Shown here: piece by piece, positions 42,301-51,001 of the stretch
Layout: each line of letters starts with the position of its first letter
Position numbering within the stretch: the stretch's first letter is position 1
Assembly (NCBI GenBank): GCA_041750975.1
Contig: JBGSYN010000129.1
Location: 1-51,888 of the forward strand
DNA: 51,888 nt
Reading direction: 5' to 3'
From: JBGSYN01 sp041750975
GTDB taxonomy: Bacteria; Pseudomonadota; Alphaproteobacteria; Geminicoccales; Geminicoccaceae
The notes under the pieces: generated by a model
Seen by the model: only the letters and a program-made list of their open reading frames with translations
Databases searched by the model: none
What the model was told of the DNA's origin: nothing
Program-made: the position numbers and the translations under genes

Positions 42301-43359
42301 TCAGTCGCCAAGGAATTGCATGCAGGCGCGCATATAACCAAGGGCAAATGCCATGCCGGCATGCCAGGGCGCGTCGCAGGTCAGCGATGGCGTGTGGTCC
42401 GGCACCAGAACCCCGTCATAGCCCGTGTCATGCAGCAGCCGCATCATCCGCACCATATCGATATCGCCCTCGTCGACGAAGACTTCATGATAGTCCGGGA
42501 CTTTGCCTTTGACGTTGCGGAAATGAATGTAGCCGACTTTCCCGCCCTCGACGAGTTTGCGCGCGGTTTCGTAGACATCGCCGGTCGCCATCTCCTGGAT
42601 CGAGCCGAGGCAGAGCTCGACCTGGTTCATCGGACTTGGATAGGCCGCCATCAGGCGATCGTATTTCGAGGGGTGGTTGATGCCCCGCGCCGTCTGCCGG
42701 AGGGTCTCGACCGGGGGATCGTCCGGGTGACAGGCCAAAGCCACGCCCGCCTCTTCCGCCACCGGCATCAACTCGTCCAAAAAGAACTGGATGCGCTGCC
42801 ACAAGGCCTCGCTGGAGACCGGCGGGACGGTGCCCTGGACTGTGCTGTCGTAGACCATGTTCCAGACCATGCCGGCCGGGATCGGCATGTCCGGATCGAC
42901 GGCGCCGGACCTGAGGCCGACCGACATGGCGCCGCCGCGGGCATAAGGCCCGCGATCCCAGCCCCAGACACCGGCGAGCGAGAAATTGTAGCCGATGACG
43001 GGAATGCCGGCCCTGCCGACGCGGCGGATGAGGGCCTTCAGATCCTCCGCCTGGGCTTGCTTTCCGGGGCCATCCAGCAGAATATCGTGCCAGAACGCCG
43101 GATTGAGATTTTCCAGCGCCGCCACGTTCAAGCCGTGGCGTCCGGCCAGGGCGACGAGGCCATCGAGTTCCTCCGGGCTCCACAACTCGGCCCCCTCGCA
43201 ACTGCCCCAGCCGCGATCGTCGCCCGAGGAAATCTCCGGGTTCTTGCCCGCGAAATAGTCCGTCAGATGGGCGACGATGTGCGTGCAGCCGCATTGGCGG
43301 GCAAACGCCATGTTGGCGTCGTCGAGGTTCTGGCGGTAGAGGCCGAGCCCGAGTTTCAT
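42301..43359 (-). CDS. Mannonate dehydratase-like (UxuA-family) protein
   Basis: A 352-residue TIM-barrel protein resembling UxuA, which removes water from D-mannonate to give 2-keto-3-deoxygluconate. Supporting segments are VIGYNFSLAGVWGWDRGPYA, then ACHPDDPPVETLRQTARGI, NQVELCLGSIQEMATGDVYE and YIHFRNVKGKVPDYHEVFVD (metal-binding His/Asp/Cys candidates are visible in these). Xylose-isomerase-like sugar enzymes share parts of this fold. It is the first gene of the sugar-acid unit; an upstream gene on the same strand is mscS, 13 bp away. Confidence 0.82.
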   Translation of the reverse strand: MKLGLGLYRQNLDDANMAFARQCGCTHIVAHLTDYFAGKNPEISSGDDRGWGSCEGAELWSPEELDGLVALAGRHGLNVAALENLNPAFWHDILLDGPGKQAQAEDLKALIRRVGRAGIPVIGYNFSLAGVWGWDRGPYARGGAMSVGLRSGAVDPDMPIPAGMVWNMVYDSTVQGTVPPVSSEALWQRIQFFLDELMPVAEEAGVALACHPDDPPVETLRQTARGINHPSKYDRLMAAYPSPMNQVELCLGSIQEMATGDVYETARKLVEGGKVGYIHFRNVKGKVPDYHEVFVDEGDIDMVRMMRLLHDTGYDGVLVPDHTPSLTCDAPWHAGMAFALGYMRACMQFLGD

Positions 43360-43371
43360 GGCATGCGAACC

Positions 43372-45594
43372 CTAAGCTGCCTCCGGCTTGGCTTGATCGT
43401 GGGCAATAGCCGATGCCGCTGCATGCTCGACCCGGCCGCGTTCCTCCTCCGACATGTGCGCGGCTTCGGGCACATGGACCGTGACCCTCCGATCGGCGAA
43501 GCGGATGCCGTTCTCGGCGAAGGCGCGCTGCACCTTGAGATACGCTTCTCTCCGAATAATGAACTGGCGGCCAGGCTTCGCCGTGAACTTGGCACGAATG
43601 ATGAGCGCGCTATCGTCGACATTATAGACGCCCTGCGATTTGAACGGGTCGAGGAAGTCGTCCTTGATCTCGGGATCGGCCAGGAGTTCCTTGCCGATCT
43701 GCTTGAAGATGCCCTTGACCTTCTGGATGTCGGTGTCGAAGGGCACGCGGAACTCGAGCTTCATGATCACCCAGTCCCGGCTGAAATTGGTGAGATGGCT
43801 GATCTCGCCGAAGGGAATGGTGTTGAGGGGACCGCGGTGGTGGCGCAGACGCAGGGAGCGCACGGAGATCTTCTCGACCGTCCCCTTGACTTGGCCGACA
43901 TCGACATACTCGCCGACGCGAAACGCATCATCCATCAAGAAAAATAGGCCGGAGACGATATCGCGGACCAGGGTCTGAGCGCCAAAACCTATGGCCAGGC
44001 CAATGACGCCGGCGCCTGCGAGAAGTGGGCCGATATTGACGCCGAGGGAGGAGAGCATCAGCATGATCGCCATCACGGCGATGGTCGTCTGGATGGTCCG
44101 CTTGATCAACGGCAGAAGCGTTGCAAGCCGTGAGGCTCCATGGCCGCCGCCTTCGCTGCCTCGCTCAGCCGCTTCCAGGGGGCCCGCTTCGAATTGCATT
44201 TTGCGGTCGATCACCAGCCGGGCGACCTCCCAAAGGATGTACGCAATCAGCGCCGTCATGCCGATATCGATAAGCGCATCGGCAACCCTTGACCCGGCGC
44301 CGCTTTCCGCAAGCGAGAAGAGATCGACATCCCAGATGGCGGCGATGAACAAGATGGTGACGACAAAGAGGGCAATGCGGCAGGCCCGGAGCAACACGCT
44401 TCTGATCTGACCGACCCCGGCCTCGCGATCGAGCCTTCGAGCAATTCGCTCGAGACCGATATCGAAGTGCGGGAACAAGAGGACGGCAAGGAAAGTGCCG
44501 AAGCCGGCGAGGAGAGATACCGATCCGCCGGTGAGGCTGATGAACTGGAAGATGAAGAACAGCACAACCGTGTAGGCCAAAAGCACACTCGGCCAAACTC
44601 GCGCAAAATGGTTGCGGGCAGTGCTGGTCCCATCGTCTCTGATGTCGTTGGCGATCGAGTGGCGAGCCCGCCAGACGCCGACCGCGATGGCAGCGAAGAT
44701 GCTGAACCCGGCGAGCTTGAGCAGCAGTTCGTGCACCAGCGGTTGGTCGCCGAGGACGAAATAGGCGGCACATATGGCATTGCCGATCGTCGTGATCCAG
44801 ACGACGATCATGCCGTGCCGGTAGAGCAGCTTCGAATCGGTATCGTCGAAATTGGCGATGCGATGATTGGAATGGTCGGGAGAGAGTAGGACCCTGAGGA
44901 TAATGCCGAAGAGGCGCGCGACCACGACCGCCCCGAGAAACGTCATGACGATGATTCGCGTTTTCTCGTTGCCCTGCCAGATCGAGAAAAAGACAAGGAG
45001 GGCGCCCGCCGTGAACAACGTCAGTCCGATCAAGCGCAGACCGGTGGCGAGGGCGATCTGCCCGAAGCGGCCCCCCAGTGAGCTAGAAGGCTGCTCGATG
45101 GTCGAGAATGCCCGGCGGGCAACATATCTGAAGCCTCGTTCGAACAACCAGCCGACGCCAAGCATCAGGCCGAACCCGAGGACCAGCAAAACGAGAAAAC
45201 TCGTTCCCCGACCGCCCTTCAGATTATCCAGCGCAGTCACGACCCCCGACGGAACTGCCGGAACGGCGCCCGCAAGCTGGCCCATATTGCGTTCGATCAG
45301 CCCGATCTGGTCCTCGACATCGTTGGCAAGGCCCGCAATGTCGATTCCGTTGGTGGCGGGCGCGCTCGATGCCTGTGCGCCAAGCTGCTCCAACAGCAGT
45401 TTTCGGACTTCCGAATCGCTCAGGCGCGCGACCATTGCGTCGACGGCTTCAGGCTCGAGCGTCCCTTGAGTGTTGCGCAGTTGATCGAGTTCCTGTTCGA
45501 CCGCCACAACTTCGCCAGTTTGCGCCAATGCGGCACCCGCCACGAACGAGGCCGCAAACCAACCGAACAGGACGATGGCCACAAGTGACCGCAT
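43372..45594 (-). CDS. Large MscS-family mechanosensitive channel
   Basis: A 740-residue channel. An N-terminal signal peptide (AIVLFGWFAASFVAGAALA) and a periplasmic helical region (to about residue 130) precede roughly nine predicted membrane segments. The MscS core is intact: pore-lining LLAGAGVIGLAIGFGAQTLV, RDIVSGLFFLMDDAFRVGEY, the beta-domain VDVGQVKGTVEKISVRSLRL and C-terminal cage region. It opens under membrane tension to release solutes. ATG 45594 is set by the signal peptide. It may be transcribed together with the sugar-acid genes that follow, 13 bp away, without functional link. Confidence 0.92.
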   Translation of the reverse strand: MRSLVAIVLFGWFAASFVAGAALAQTGEVVAVEQELDQLRNTQGTLEPEAVDAMVARLSDSEVRKLLLEQLGAQASSAPATNGIDIAGLANDVEDQIGLIERNMGQLAGAVPAVPSGVVTALDNLKGGRGTSFLVLLVLGFGLMLGVGWLFERGFRYVARRAFSTIEQPSSSLGGRFGQIALATGLRLIGLTLFTAGALLVFFSIWQGNEKTRIIVMTFLGAVVVARLFGIILRVLLSPDHSNHRIANFDDTDSKLLYRHGMIVVWITTIGNAICAAYFVLGDQPLVHELLLKLAGFSIFAAIAVGVWRARHSIANDIRDDGTSTARNHFARVWPSVLLAYTVVLFFIFQFISLTGGSVSLLAGFGTFLAVLLFPHFDIGLERIARRLDREAGVGQIRSVLLRACRIALFVVTILFIAAIWDVDLFSLAESGAGSRVADALIDIGMTALIAYILWEVARLVIDRKMQFEAGPLEAAERGSEGGGHGASRLATLLPLIKRTIQTTIAVMAIMLMLSSLGVNIGPLLAGAGVIGLAIGFGAQTLVRDIVSGLFFLMDDAFRVGEYVDVGQVKGTVEKISVRSLRLRHHRGPLNTIPFGEISHLTNFSRDWVIMKLEFRVPFDTDIQKVKGIFKQIGKELLADPEIKDDFLDPFKSQGVYNVDDSALIIRAKFTAKPGRQFIIRREAYLKVQRAFAENGIRFADRRVTVHVPEAAHMSEEERGRVEHAAASAIAHDQAKPEAA

Positions 45595-45661
45595 TGTTGT
45601 CTTCCCACCGCAAACGATTTTGTGTGGATCGTTATAACTCCGAATCTTACGGAAGCGAATA

Positions 45662-46882
45662 ATGTTGGAAAGCAGGACGAAATCGGACCCTGACCTGCCA
45701 TCCCCTCGACTGCCGGCATTGTGGCAGGATTTGCGGACGGCCGAATTCACACAACTCGATTTCGCCGGCGCCGCCGCGGTTCTGCCGGTAGCCGCCATCG
45801 AGCAGCACGGCCCGCATCTGCCGGTCGCGACCGATCTTATCATCAACCAAGCGGTGCTCGATCGGGCATGGCGCCTGCTGCCGGCAGGCACGCCCGTGTT
45901 GCGGCTGCCGACCCAGGCGATCGGCAAGAGCAACGAGCATGAGGCCTATCCCGGCACCCTGTCGCTCTCGACCCGAACCGTCGAGCGGCTATGGTTCGAG
46001 ATCGGCCTGTCGGTCAGGCGGGCCGGCGTGCAGAAGCTCCTGATCTTTAACAGCCATGGCGGCCAGCCGCAGATCGGCCAGCTCGTGGCGCGCGATCTCA
46101 GGGTCGAGCATCAGATGTTCGTGGCCTTGGCCAATTGGTTCGATTTCGGCCTGCCTGCCGGACTGATCCCCGAGCAGGAAGCCAGGCACGGCATTCATGG
46201 CGGCCAGATCGAGACGTCGATCATGCTGGCGCTGCGGCCCGACCTCGTGGCGGAAGACAAGCTCGCCGATTTTTCGTCGTCGAGGCTGACCGCGATAGCC
46301 CCGGCGCCGCGCCTGCAATCGCTCGGCGCCAATGGCTGGGGCTGGCAGGCGCAGGACCTGCATCCGCAAGGCGTGGTCGGCAACGCGCTCGAGGCGCGGG
46401 CGGAAATCGGCACGGCCATTCTCGATCATGCCGCAGGGGCACTCGCAGAATTGCTACTGGAAATCGTGGAGATCTCACCGCAGGTGCTGATGCAACAGCC
46501 ACGCCTCGAGGTCTGTCATGCGTTCCATCCTCATTGCATTCTCGGTTTGTTGTCTGAGCACGGCGGCATTGGCCTGCGGTGCCGAAACCGCCTGCGAGGT
46601 CGAATCAGGCCACTATATGGTTTCCGTGCCGTCGGGTTGGGACGGCGAGACGCCCTTGCCCGCCGCCATCTATTTCCATGGCTGGCAAAGCACGGCGGAA
46701 GCGGCCATGGCGAACGAACGGATGCGACAGGCGTTCGACGAGATCGGTGTGCTGCTGATCGTCCCGCAGGGAGCCGAGAAAACCTGGTCGCATGTCGGCT
46801 CGCCCACCCAGGCCCGCGACGAGATCGCCTTCATCGACGAGCTCCTGGCCGATATCGACGAGCGCTGGCCGATCGACCCTGA
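45662..46882 (+). CDS. Creatininase-family amidohydrolase with an anomalous C-terminal extension
   Basis: The first 275 residues form a metal-dependent creatininase-family hydrolase: PVAAIEQHGPHLPVATDLII, followed by IFNSHGGQPQIGQLVARDLR and the Glu-containing GIHGGQIETSIMLAL. These cleave cyclic amides or related bonds in a family that includes creatinine and mycofactocin-type substrates. Family members end near residue 260-280, but here no stop occurs and the frame runs on 120 codons inside the next gene (46518-46882), with Arg-rich sequence that looks like antiframe noise. A small upstream indel probably removed the natural stop. The true C-terminus is likely near 46490. Confidence 0.8.
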   Translation: MLESRTKSDPDLPSPRLPALWQDLRTAEFTQLDFAGAAAVLPVAAIEQHGPHLPVATDLIINQAVLDRAWRLLPAGTPVLRLPTQAIGKSNEHEAYPGTLSLSTRTVERLWFEIGLSVRRAGVQKLLIFNSHGGQPQIGQLVARDLRVEHQMFVALANWFDFGLPAGLIPEQEARHGIHGGQIETSIMLALRPDLVAEDKLADFSSSRLTAIAPAPRLQSLGANGWGWQAQDLHPQGVVGNALEARAEIGTAILDHAAGALAELLLEIVEISPQVLMQQPRLEVCHAFHPHCILGLLSEHGGIGLRCRNRLRGRIRPLYGFRAVGLGRRDALARRHLFPWLAKHGGSGHGERTDATGVRRDRCAADRPAGSRENLVACRLAHPGPRRDRLHRRAPGRYRRALADRP

Positions 46883-47318
46883 CCGCTTCTGGGTCACCGG
46901 CTTCTCGCAAGGCGGGTCGATGGCCTGGGATGTGGCCTGTTATCGGGGCGATCGCTTCACCGCATTCGCACCGTTTTCGGGCACATTCTGGGACCCGTTA
47001 CCCGAAACCTGCCCCTCGGGTCCCGTGAATCTGCGCCAGGTCCACGGCTTCATCGACAATGTGGTCCCGCTCGAAGGCCGGGCCATTCGCACCTGGCATC
47101 AAGGCGATGTCTTCGCCGGGCTCGACATTCTCCGCGAGGTCAATGGCTGCAGAGCCAATCCGACCGAGTTCGAAATGACGGACGAGCTGCGCTGCCGGAT
47201 CTGGGACGGCTGCAGCTCCGGCGAGGAGTTGCGCCTTTGTTTGCATGACGGCGGCCACGGCATGCCGGAAGGCTGGGTCGCCGACACCTGGGCCTGGGTC
47301 CAGTCCGTCAGCGGCTAA
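46518..47318 (+). CDS. Secreted alpha/beta-hydrolase, polyhydroxybutyrate depolymerase-like (LpqC type)
   Basis: A 266-residue exported hydrolase. The signal peptide is RSILIAFSVCCLSTAALACG; the mature part has the depolymerase-like fold: YFHGWQSTAEAAMANERMRQ, nucleophile Ser in VTGFSQGGSMAWDVACYRGD, Asp in VHGFIDNVVPLEG and His in HDGGHGMPEGWVADTW. It is the PHB depolymerase/feruloyl-esterase type; the substrate is not certain. ATG 46518 lies inside the end of the creatininase frame, on the same strand in another reading frame. Confidence 0.87.
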   Translation: MRSILIAFSVCCLSTAALACGAETACEVESGHYMVSVPSGWDGETPLPAAIYFHGWQSTAEAAMANERMRQAFDEIGVLLIVPQGAEKTWSHVGSPTQARDEIAFIDELLADIDERWPIDPDRFWVTGFSQGGSMAWDVACYRGDRFTAFAPFSGTFWDPLPETCPSGPVNLRQVHGFIDNVVPLEGRAIRTWHQGDVFAGLDILREVNGCRANPTEFEMTDELRCRIWDGCSSGEELRLCLHDGGHGMPEGWVADTWAWVQSVSG

Positions 47319-47322
47319 AGCC

Positions 47323-47547
47323 CTACGTCTCGCGGTCGATATAGCTGCCACGGAAGCGGATATCGGCGGCACGGCGACCGCGGCGTCGTTCCTGGAGACG
47401 GGCTGCGTCCCTGTCCTGCCGCCACCCAGAGCGGATCGTATAGGATGCGGCCGCAGGACCTGAATCCAGGGCGCCGTCCAGCCTGATGATCTGTCCGTTG
47501 GGTCGAATAAGCTCGGCAGCCTGACCACATGGGCTTGCGTGTTTCAC
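47323..47547 (-). CDS. Small hypothetical protein
   Basis: A 74-residue frame from GTG 47547 with a varied composition (ELIRPNGQIIRLDGALDSGP, then a basic C-terminal half RLQERRRGRRAADIRFRGSY). The gap between depolymerase and glmM is otherwise non-coding, and codon use looks coding-like. No family is recognised and there is no clear ribosome site, so it could be spurious. Confidence 0.35.
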   Translation of the reverse strand: MKHASPCGQAAELIRPNGQIIRLDGALDSGPAAASYTIRSGWRQDRDAARLQERRRGRRAADIRFRGSYIDRET

Positions 47548-47688
47548 GGCAGCGCCTCTTTTTGTCGTTCACCTGACGTCGTAAAGATCTGGTAAACATG
47601 ACCCGGATCTGCTCGATTTTGCGGTCCAATGATGCGACGGCGTATCGAAGTGTGCGCCGACTATTCATCATTTTATGCGGAGCGAACC

Positions 47689-49059
47689 ATGACGCGCCGG
47701 CTATTCGGGACCGACGGGATCCGCGGCAAGGCCAACACCCATCCGATGACCGCCGAGGTGGCGCTGGCGCTCGGCAAGGCGGCCGGCCACCGGTTCCGTC
47801 GCGGCAGCCATCGCCATCGGGCGGTGATCGGCAAGGATACGCGGCTCTCGGGATACATGCTCGAGCCGGCGCTCACCGCGGGCCTGATCAGCGCCGGTGT
47901 CGACGTCATTCTGATCGGCCCGGTGCCGACTCCGGGCGTGGCTTTTCTGACCCGCAGCCTTCGAGCCGATATCGGCGTGATGATCTCGGCCTCGCACAAC
48001 CCCTATTACGATAACGGCATCAAGCTCTTCGGCCCCGACGGATTCAAGCTCTCGGACGAGATCGAGGACGAAATCGAAGCCCAGATCGACGGCCTGTTGA
48101 GCCAGAACGGCAACCTCTCGCTCGCCCCGCCCGAGCGGCTCGGACGGGCGACCCGGCTCGACGATGCGCGCGGCCGCTACAGCGAAAACCTCAAAAGCAG
48201 CTTTCCCAAGGGTCTCGAACTGGACGGCCTGCGGATCGTCGTCGATTGCGCCCATGGTGCCGCCTACAGCATCGCCCCGGACCTCTTTTGGGAACTCGGT
48301 GCCGAAGTCATCCGCATCGGCACCAGCCCCGATGGCTTCAACATCAATCAGGGCTGCGGCTCGACCCATCCCGAGGCGCTGCGCCAGAAGATCATCGAAA
48401 CCCGGGCCGATCTCGGCGTCGCCCTCGACGGCGATGCCGACCGCTTGGTGCTGCTCGACGAGAAGGGCGACATCATCGACGGTGATCAGGTCCTGGCGAT
48501 CATCGCCGCCGACTGGGCGCGCGACCAGCGGCTGACGGGCAAGGGCATCGTCGCCACGCAAATGTCCAATCTCGGCCTCGAAAAGTTTCTTTCAGGCAAA
48601 GGCCTGGAATTGGTCCGCACCAAGGTCGGCGATCGCTACGTCGTCGAGAAAATGCGCGAGCTCGGCTGGAATGTCGGGGGCGAGCAATCCGGCCATATCG
48701 TCATGACCGATTTCGCGACCACCGGCGACGGTCTTCTGGCAGCGCTCCAGGTCCTGGCCGTGCTGCGGCGTGGCGACGGGCCCTTGAGCGAAATCGGCCG
48801 GCCCTTCGAGGCCTTTCCGCAAAAGCTGAGGAACTTGCCGATGCCGCGACGGATCGACCTCGAGGACCCCGAGCTCAAGACGATCCTCGATGCCAATCAG
48901 CAACGGCTGGGCGCGCGTGGTCGCCTTTTGGTGCGTCTCTCCGGGACCGAGCCACTGCTTCGCATCATGGTCGAGGCCGACGACGAACCTTTGCTCGACG
49001 ACGTGCTCGAGGCGGTCAGCGACGCCGTCACCAAAGCCGCATCCAGCGTCGCCGCCTGA
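47689..49059 (+). CDS. glmM: Phosphoglucosamine mutase
   Basis: A 456-residue cytoplasmic enzyme converting glucosamine-6-phosphate to glucosamine-1-phosphate for peptidoglycan and LPS. The N-terminus RRLFGTDGIRGKANTHPMTA, the phosphoserine loop GVMISASHNPYYDNGIKLFG, the metal loop ALDGDADRLVLLDEKGDIID, the sugar loop GGEQSGHIVMTDFATTGDGL and the phosphate-binding LLVRLSGTEPLLRIMVEA are all present. ATG 47689 is chosen because it directly precedes the family N-terminus. Unlike many alphaproteobacteria, ftsH and folP are not upstream here. Confidence 0.97.
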   Translation: MTRRLFGTDGIRGKANTHPMTAEVALALGKAAGHRFRRGSHRHRAVIGKDTRLSGYMLEPALTAGLISAGVDVILIGPVPTPGVAFLTRSLRADIGVMISASHNPYYDNGIKLFGPDGFKLSDEIEDEIEAQIDGLLSQNGNLSLAPPERLGRATRLDDARGRYSENLKSSFPKGLELDGLRIVVDCAHGAAYSIAPDLFWELGAEVIRIGTSPDGFNINQGCGSTHPEALRQKIIETRADLGVALDGDADRLVLLDEKGDIIDGDQVLAIIAADWARDQRLTGKGIVATQMSNLGLEKFLSGKGLELVRTKVGDRYVVEKMRELGWNVGGEQSGHIVMTDFATTGDGLLAALQVLAVLRRGDGPLSEIGRPFEAFPQKLRNLPMPRRIDLEDPELKTILDANQQRLGARGRLLVRLSGTEPLLRIMVEADDEPLLDDVLEAVSDAVTKAASSVAA

Positions 49060-49066
49060 CATTCCG

Positions 49067-49483
49067 GTGACAGGCCCCAACCCCAAGAGCTCCAAGATAC
49101 TGCGCGGCAAATGCCTGTGCGGCGCCGTCGGCTACACGGTGGCGGACGAATTCACTTACGCCCTGAACTGCCATTGTTCGAATTGCAGGCGGGCCACCGG
49201 CGCCGCCTTCAAACCCTTCGCCGGCATCGAACGCCCTAAGCTGCAGGTTGTCGAAGGCCCGAAACACCTGCTGATCTTCGGCGACAACAACGCCCACGAT
49301 GCTCACTGCAAGACCTGCGGCTCGTTGCTCTACTCGGTCGTCCGCGACGGCGCTTTCGTCCACGTCACCATGGGCACCCTCGTCGACAGCCCGACCATCC
49401 GCCCGACCGCGCACATCTTCACCGGCTCCAAGGCCTCCTGGTTCGACATCACCGACGACCTGCCCCAGCATGAAGAGTTCTGA
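49067..49483 (+). CDS. GFA-family zinc protein
   Basis: A 138-residue protein of the glutathione-dependent formaldehyde-activating enzyme family. Zinc-site cysteines are visible in GKCLCGAVGY, LNCHCSNCRRATG and HCKTCGSLLYS. Most members have unknown substrates, so formaldehyde activity is not claimed. GTG 49067 starts seven bases after the glmM stop; the pair may be co-transcribed. Confidence 0.88.
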   Translation: MTGPNPKSSKILRGKCLCGAVGYTVADEFTYALNCHCSNCRRATGAAFKPFAGIERPKLQVVEGPKHLLIFGDNNAHDAHCKTCGSLLYSVVRDGAFVHVTMGTLVDSPTIRPTAHIFTGSKASWFDITDDLPQHEEF

Positions 49484-49568
49484 TCGACACCAGCCCGGAG
49501 CATTCGTGATCTCGACGCCCATCCCGACTGAGTTTGTCGAGCCTCACGCGCAACCGACCCTAAGCCGA

Positions 49569-49934
49569 TCACCGTGTCGCCGCCAAACCCAGTTCGGCGG
49601 CGATAGCGTGCAGTCGCTTATCTTTCGTCCATAGCCTCGCGTCAGGCGTTAATCGGGTCGCGGCGAGAAGATGCGCGTCGACATAGCCGATGCCACGTCC
49701 GAACAACGCGAGACGGCTAACAAAAAGCAGAACTTCGGAGTCCGTAGCGAGGCTTGCCTGCGGAAGATCCAACAGCGCCGTCAAGATAATCTCATGTTGG
49801 CGTAAATGGCCAAGTGCGAGCTCACCCACGACAAAGGGGTGCGTCAGAACCGTTCCGGCATCGAGCAAATCGGCGAGCTCGTTCTCGCCATCACGCAAAT
49901 GGTCGACCCAGATGGAACTATCGACCAGGATCAT
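49569..49934 (-). CDS. vapC: VapC-type PIN-domain ribonuclease toxin
   Basis: A 121-residue PIN-domain RNase. The acidic active-site residues are Asp5 in ILVDSSIWVDHL, Glu in VVGELALGHL and Asp in IGYVDAHLLAA; the C-terminal LWTKDKRLHAIAAELGL is usual. ATG 49934 lies 17 bp inside the antitoxin gene, so the two are translationally coupled. The likely targets are tRNA or rRNA, unknown here. Confidence 0.92.
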   Translation of the reverse strand: MILVDSSIWVDHLRDGENELADLLDAGTVLTHPFVVGELALGHLRQHEIILTALLDLPQASLATDSEVLLFVSRLALFGRGIGYVDAHLLAATRLTPDARLWTKDKRLHAIAAELGLAATR

Positions 49935-50124
49935 CCGTCGACCGTCGTCGGGACGGTGCCTCGAGATCGGGTTCGCTGCCGCCCAATCGCGCCAGCCGGC
50001 GCGCACTCTCACGCTCGATAAGAGCCTTGAGCGCCTCGCGAACCAGGCTGGACTTCTCCTTTAGCCCGGTAAAGTTCTGTGCCTTCGCGACCAGTTCATC
50101 GTCCAGAGCGAGTGTGGTGCGCAT
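49918..50124 (-). CDS. vapB: VapB-type antitoxin
   Basis: A 68-residue antitoxin. The N-terminal ribbon-helix-helix-like segment is MRTTLALDDELVAKAQNFTG, followed by LKEKSSLVREALKALIERES. The C-terminal part (LGGSEPDLEAPSRRRSTDDP) would bind VapC. It binds its own promoter in characterised systems. ATG 50124 is preferred over the upstream TTG. It precedes vapC with a 17-bp overlap. Confidence 0.9.
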   Translation of the reverse strand: MRTTLALDDELVAKAQNFTGLKEKSSLVREALKALIERESARRLARLGGSEPDLEAPSRRRSTDDPGR

Positions 50125-50315
50125 CTGCAAACTCCATCAATCGGCACGATTTTAGCATCATTTGATGATCAATTCCATGCCTATATTGGGGCTGGCCTCC
50201 CAAACCGACTTGATCAGCAACGCGTTCAGCCGCAACTGCTTGTTTCGCCCCCTGGCGAGAAATGCAGCGCAAGATAAAGTCCGGCCTCGGGACCAACACG
50301 TTGCCGGAGGCCACA

Positions 50316-50822
50316 ATGATCTTGGCCGAGTACTGCCACACTATGGCGCTTTATAATCAATGGCAAAACCGCTCGCTCGTGGCTGCCGCCGACGGCCTGA
50401 CCGACACCGGGCGCCGTCAGGAGCGTGGCGCGTTCTTCGGTTCGATCAAAGCGACATTCAATCATCTCTTATGGGACGATGCGCTATGGCTGGCGAGGTT
50501 TGCGGGGGATGAGCGGCCCGAGGATAGTTTGCCGGTATCATTGGAGCATCCCGGCGACTGGGCCGAGTTCAAAAAATCGAGGCAGCACCGGGACCTGGCC
50601 CTGATCGATTGGGCGCATGCTTTGAAGAATGCGGATTTGGCGGGCAACGTCGCGTGGTTTCCAGGCGGCTCTGATCAGCGAATCGAAAAGCCGCGTGCGC
50701 TGTGCATCGTGCATCTCTTCAATCCCCAAACGCATCATCGGGGACAGATCCACGCGATGTTGACGGCAGCGGGTGCGCACCCTGAACCGACCGACCTGCC
50801 GATGCTGGCCAGGCCGAGCTGA
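50316..50822 (+). CDS. DinB-family protein
   Basis: A 168-residue four-helix-bundle protein of the DinB/YfiT family. The metal-site histidines appear in TFNHLLWDDALWLARFAG and in VHLFNPQTHHRGQIHAMLTA (H-x3-H spacing). Many DinB proteins are thiol-dependent transferases or hydrolases, with the role here unknown. ATG 50316 follows a strong GGAGG ribosome site. Confidence 0.9.
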   Translation: MILAEYCHTMALYNQWQNRSLVAAADGLTDTGRRQERGAFFGSIKATFNHLLWDDALWLARFAGDERPEDSLPVSLEHPGDWAEFKKSRQHRDLALIDWAHALKNADLAGNVAWFPGGSDQRIEKPRALCIVHLFNPQTHHRGQIHAMLTAAGAHPEPTDLPMLARPS

Positions 50823-51001
50823 TCCTGCTCCACCCGCAGCGAAATCGTATCCCAGACGTAGCCGCGTATCCGTCACCGTACCTCTCCATGGTGGCGACAA
50901 TTAATTCCACTCATGGCGCGTAAAATCTATTGTCCCGGCATGTGATCCAATCCATACGCGCATCACGCACGCCGAATCAAAACCGACAAGAAGGTAGCAA
51001 A

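Noticed and set aside
42106..43947. A 613-codon plus-strand frame across the UxuA-like gene and the end of mscS
   Set aside because: It crosses two real genes on the other strand and lacks any domain.
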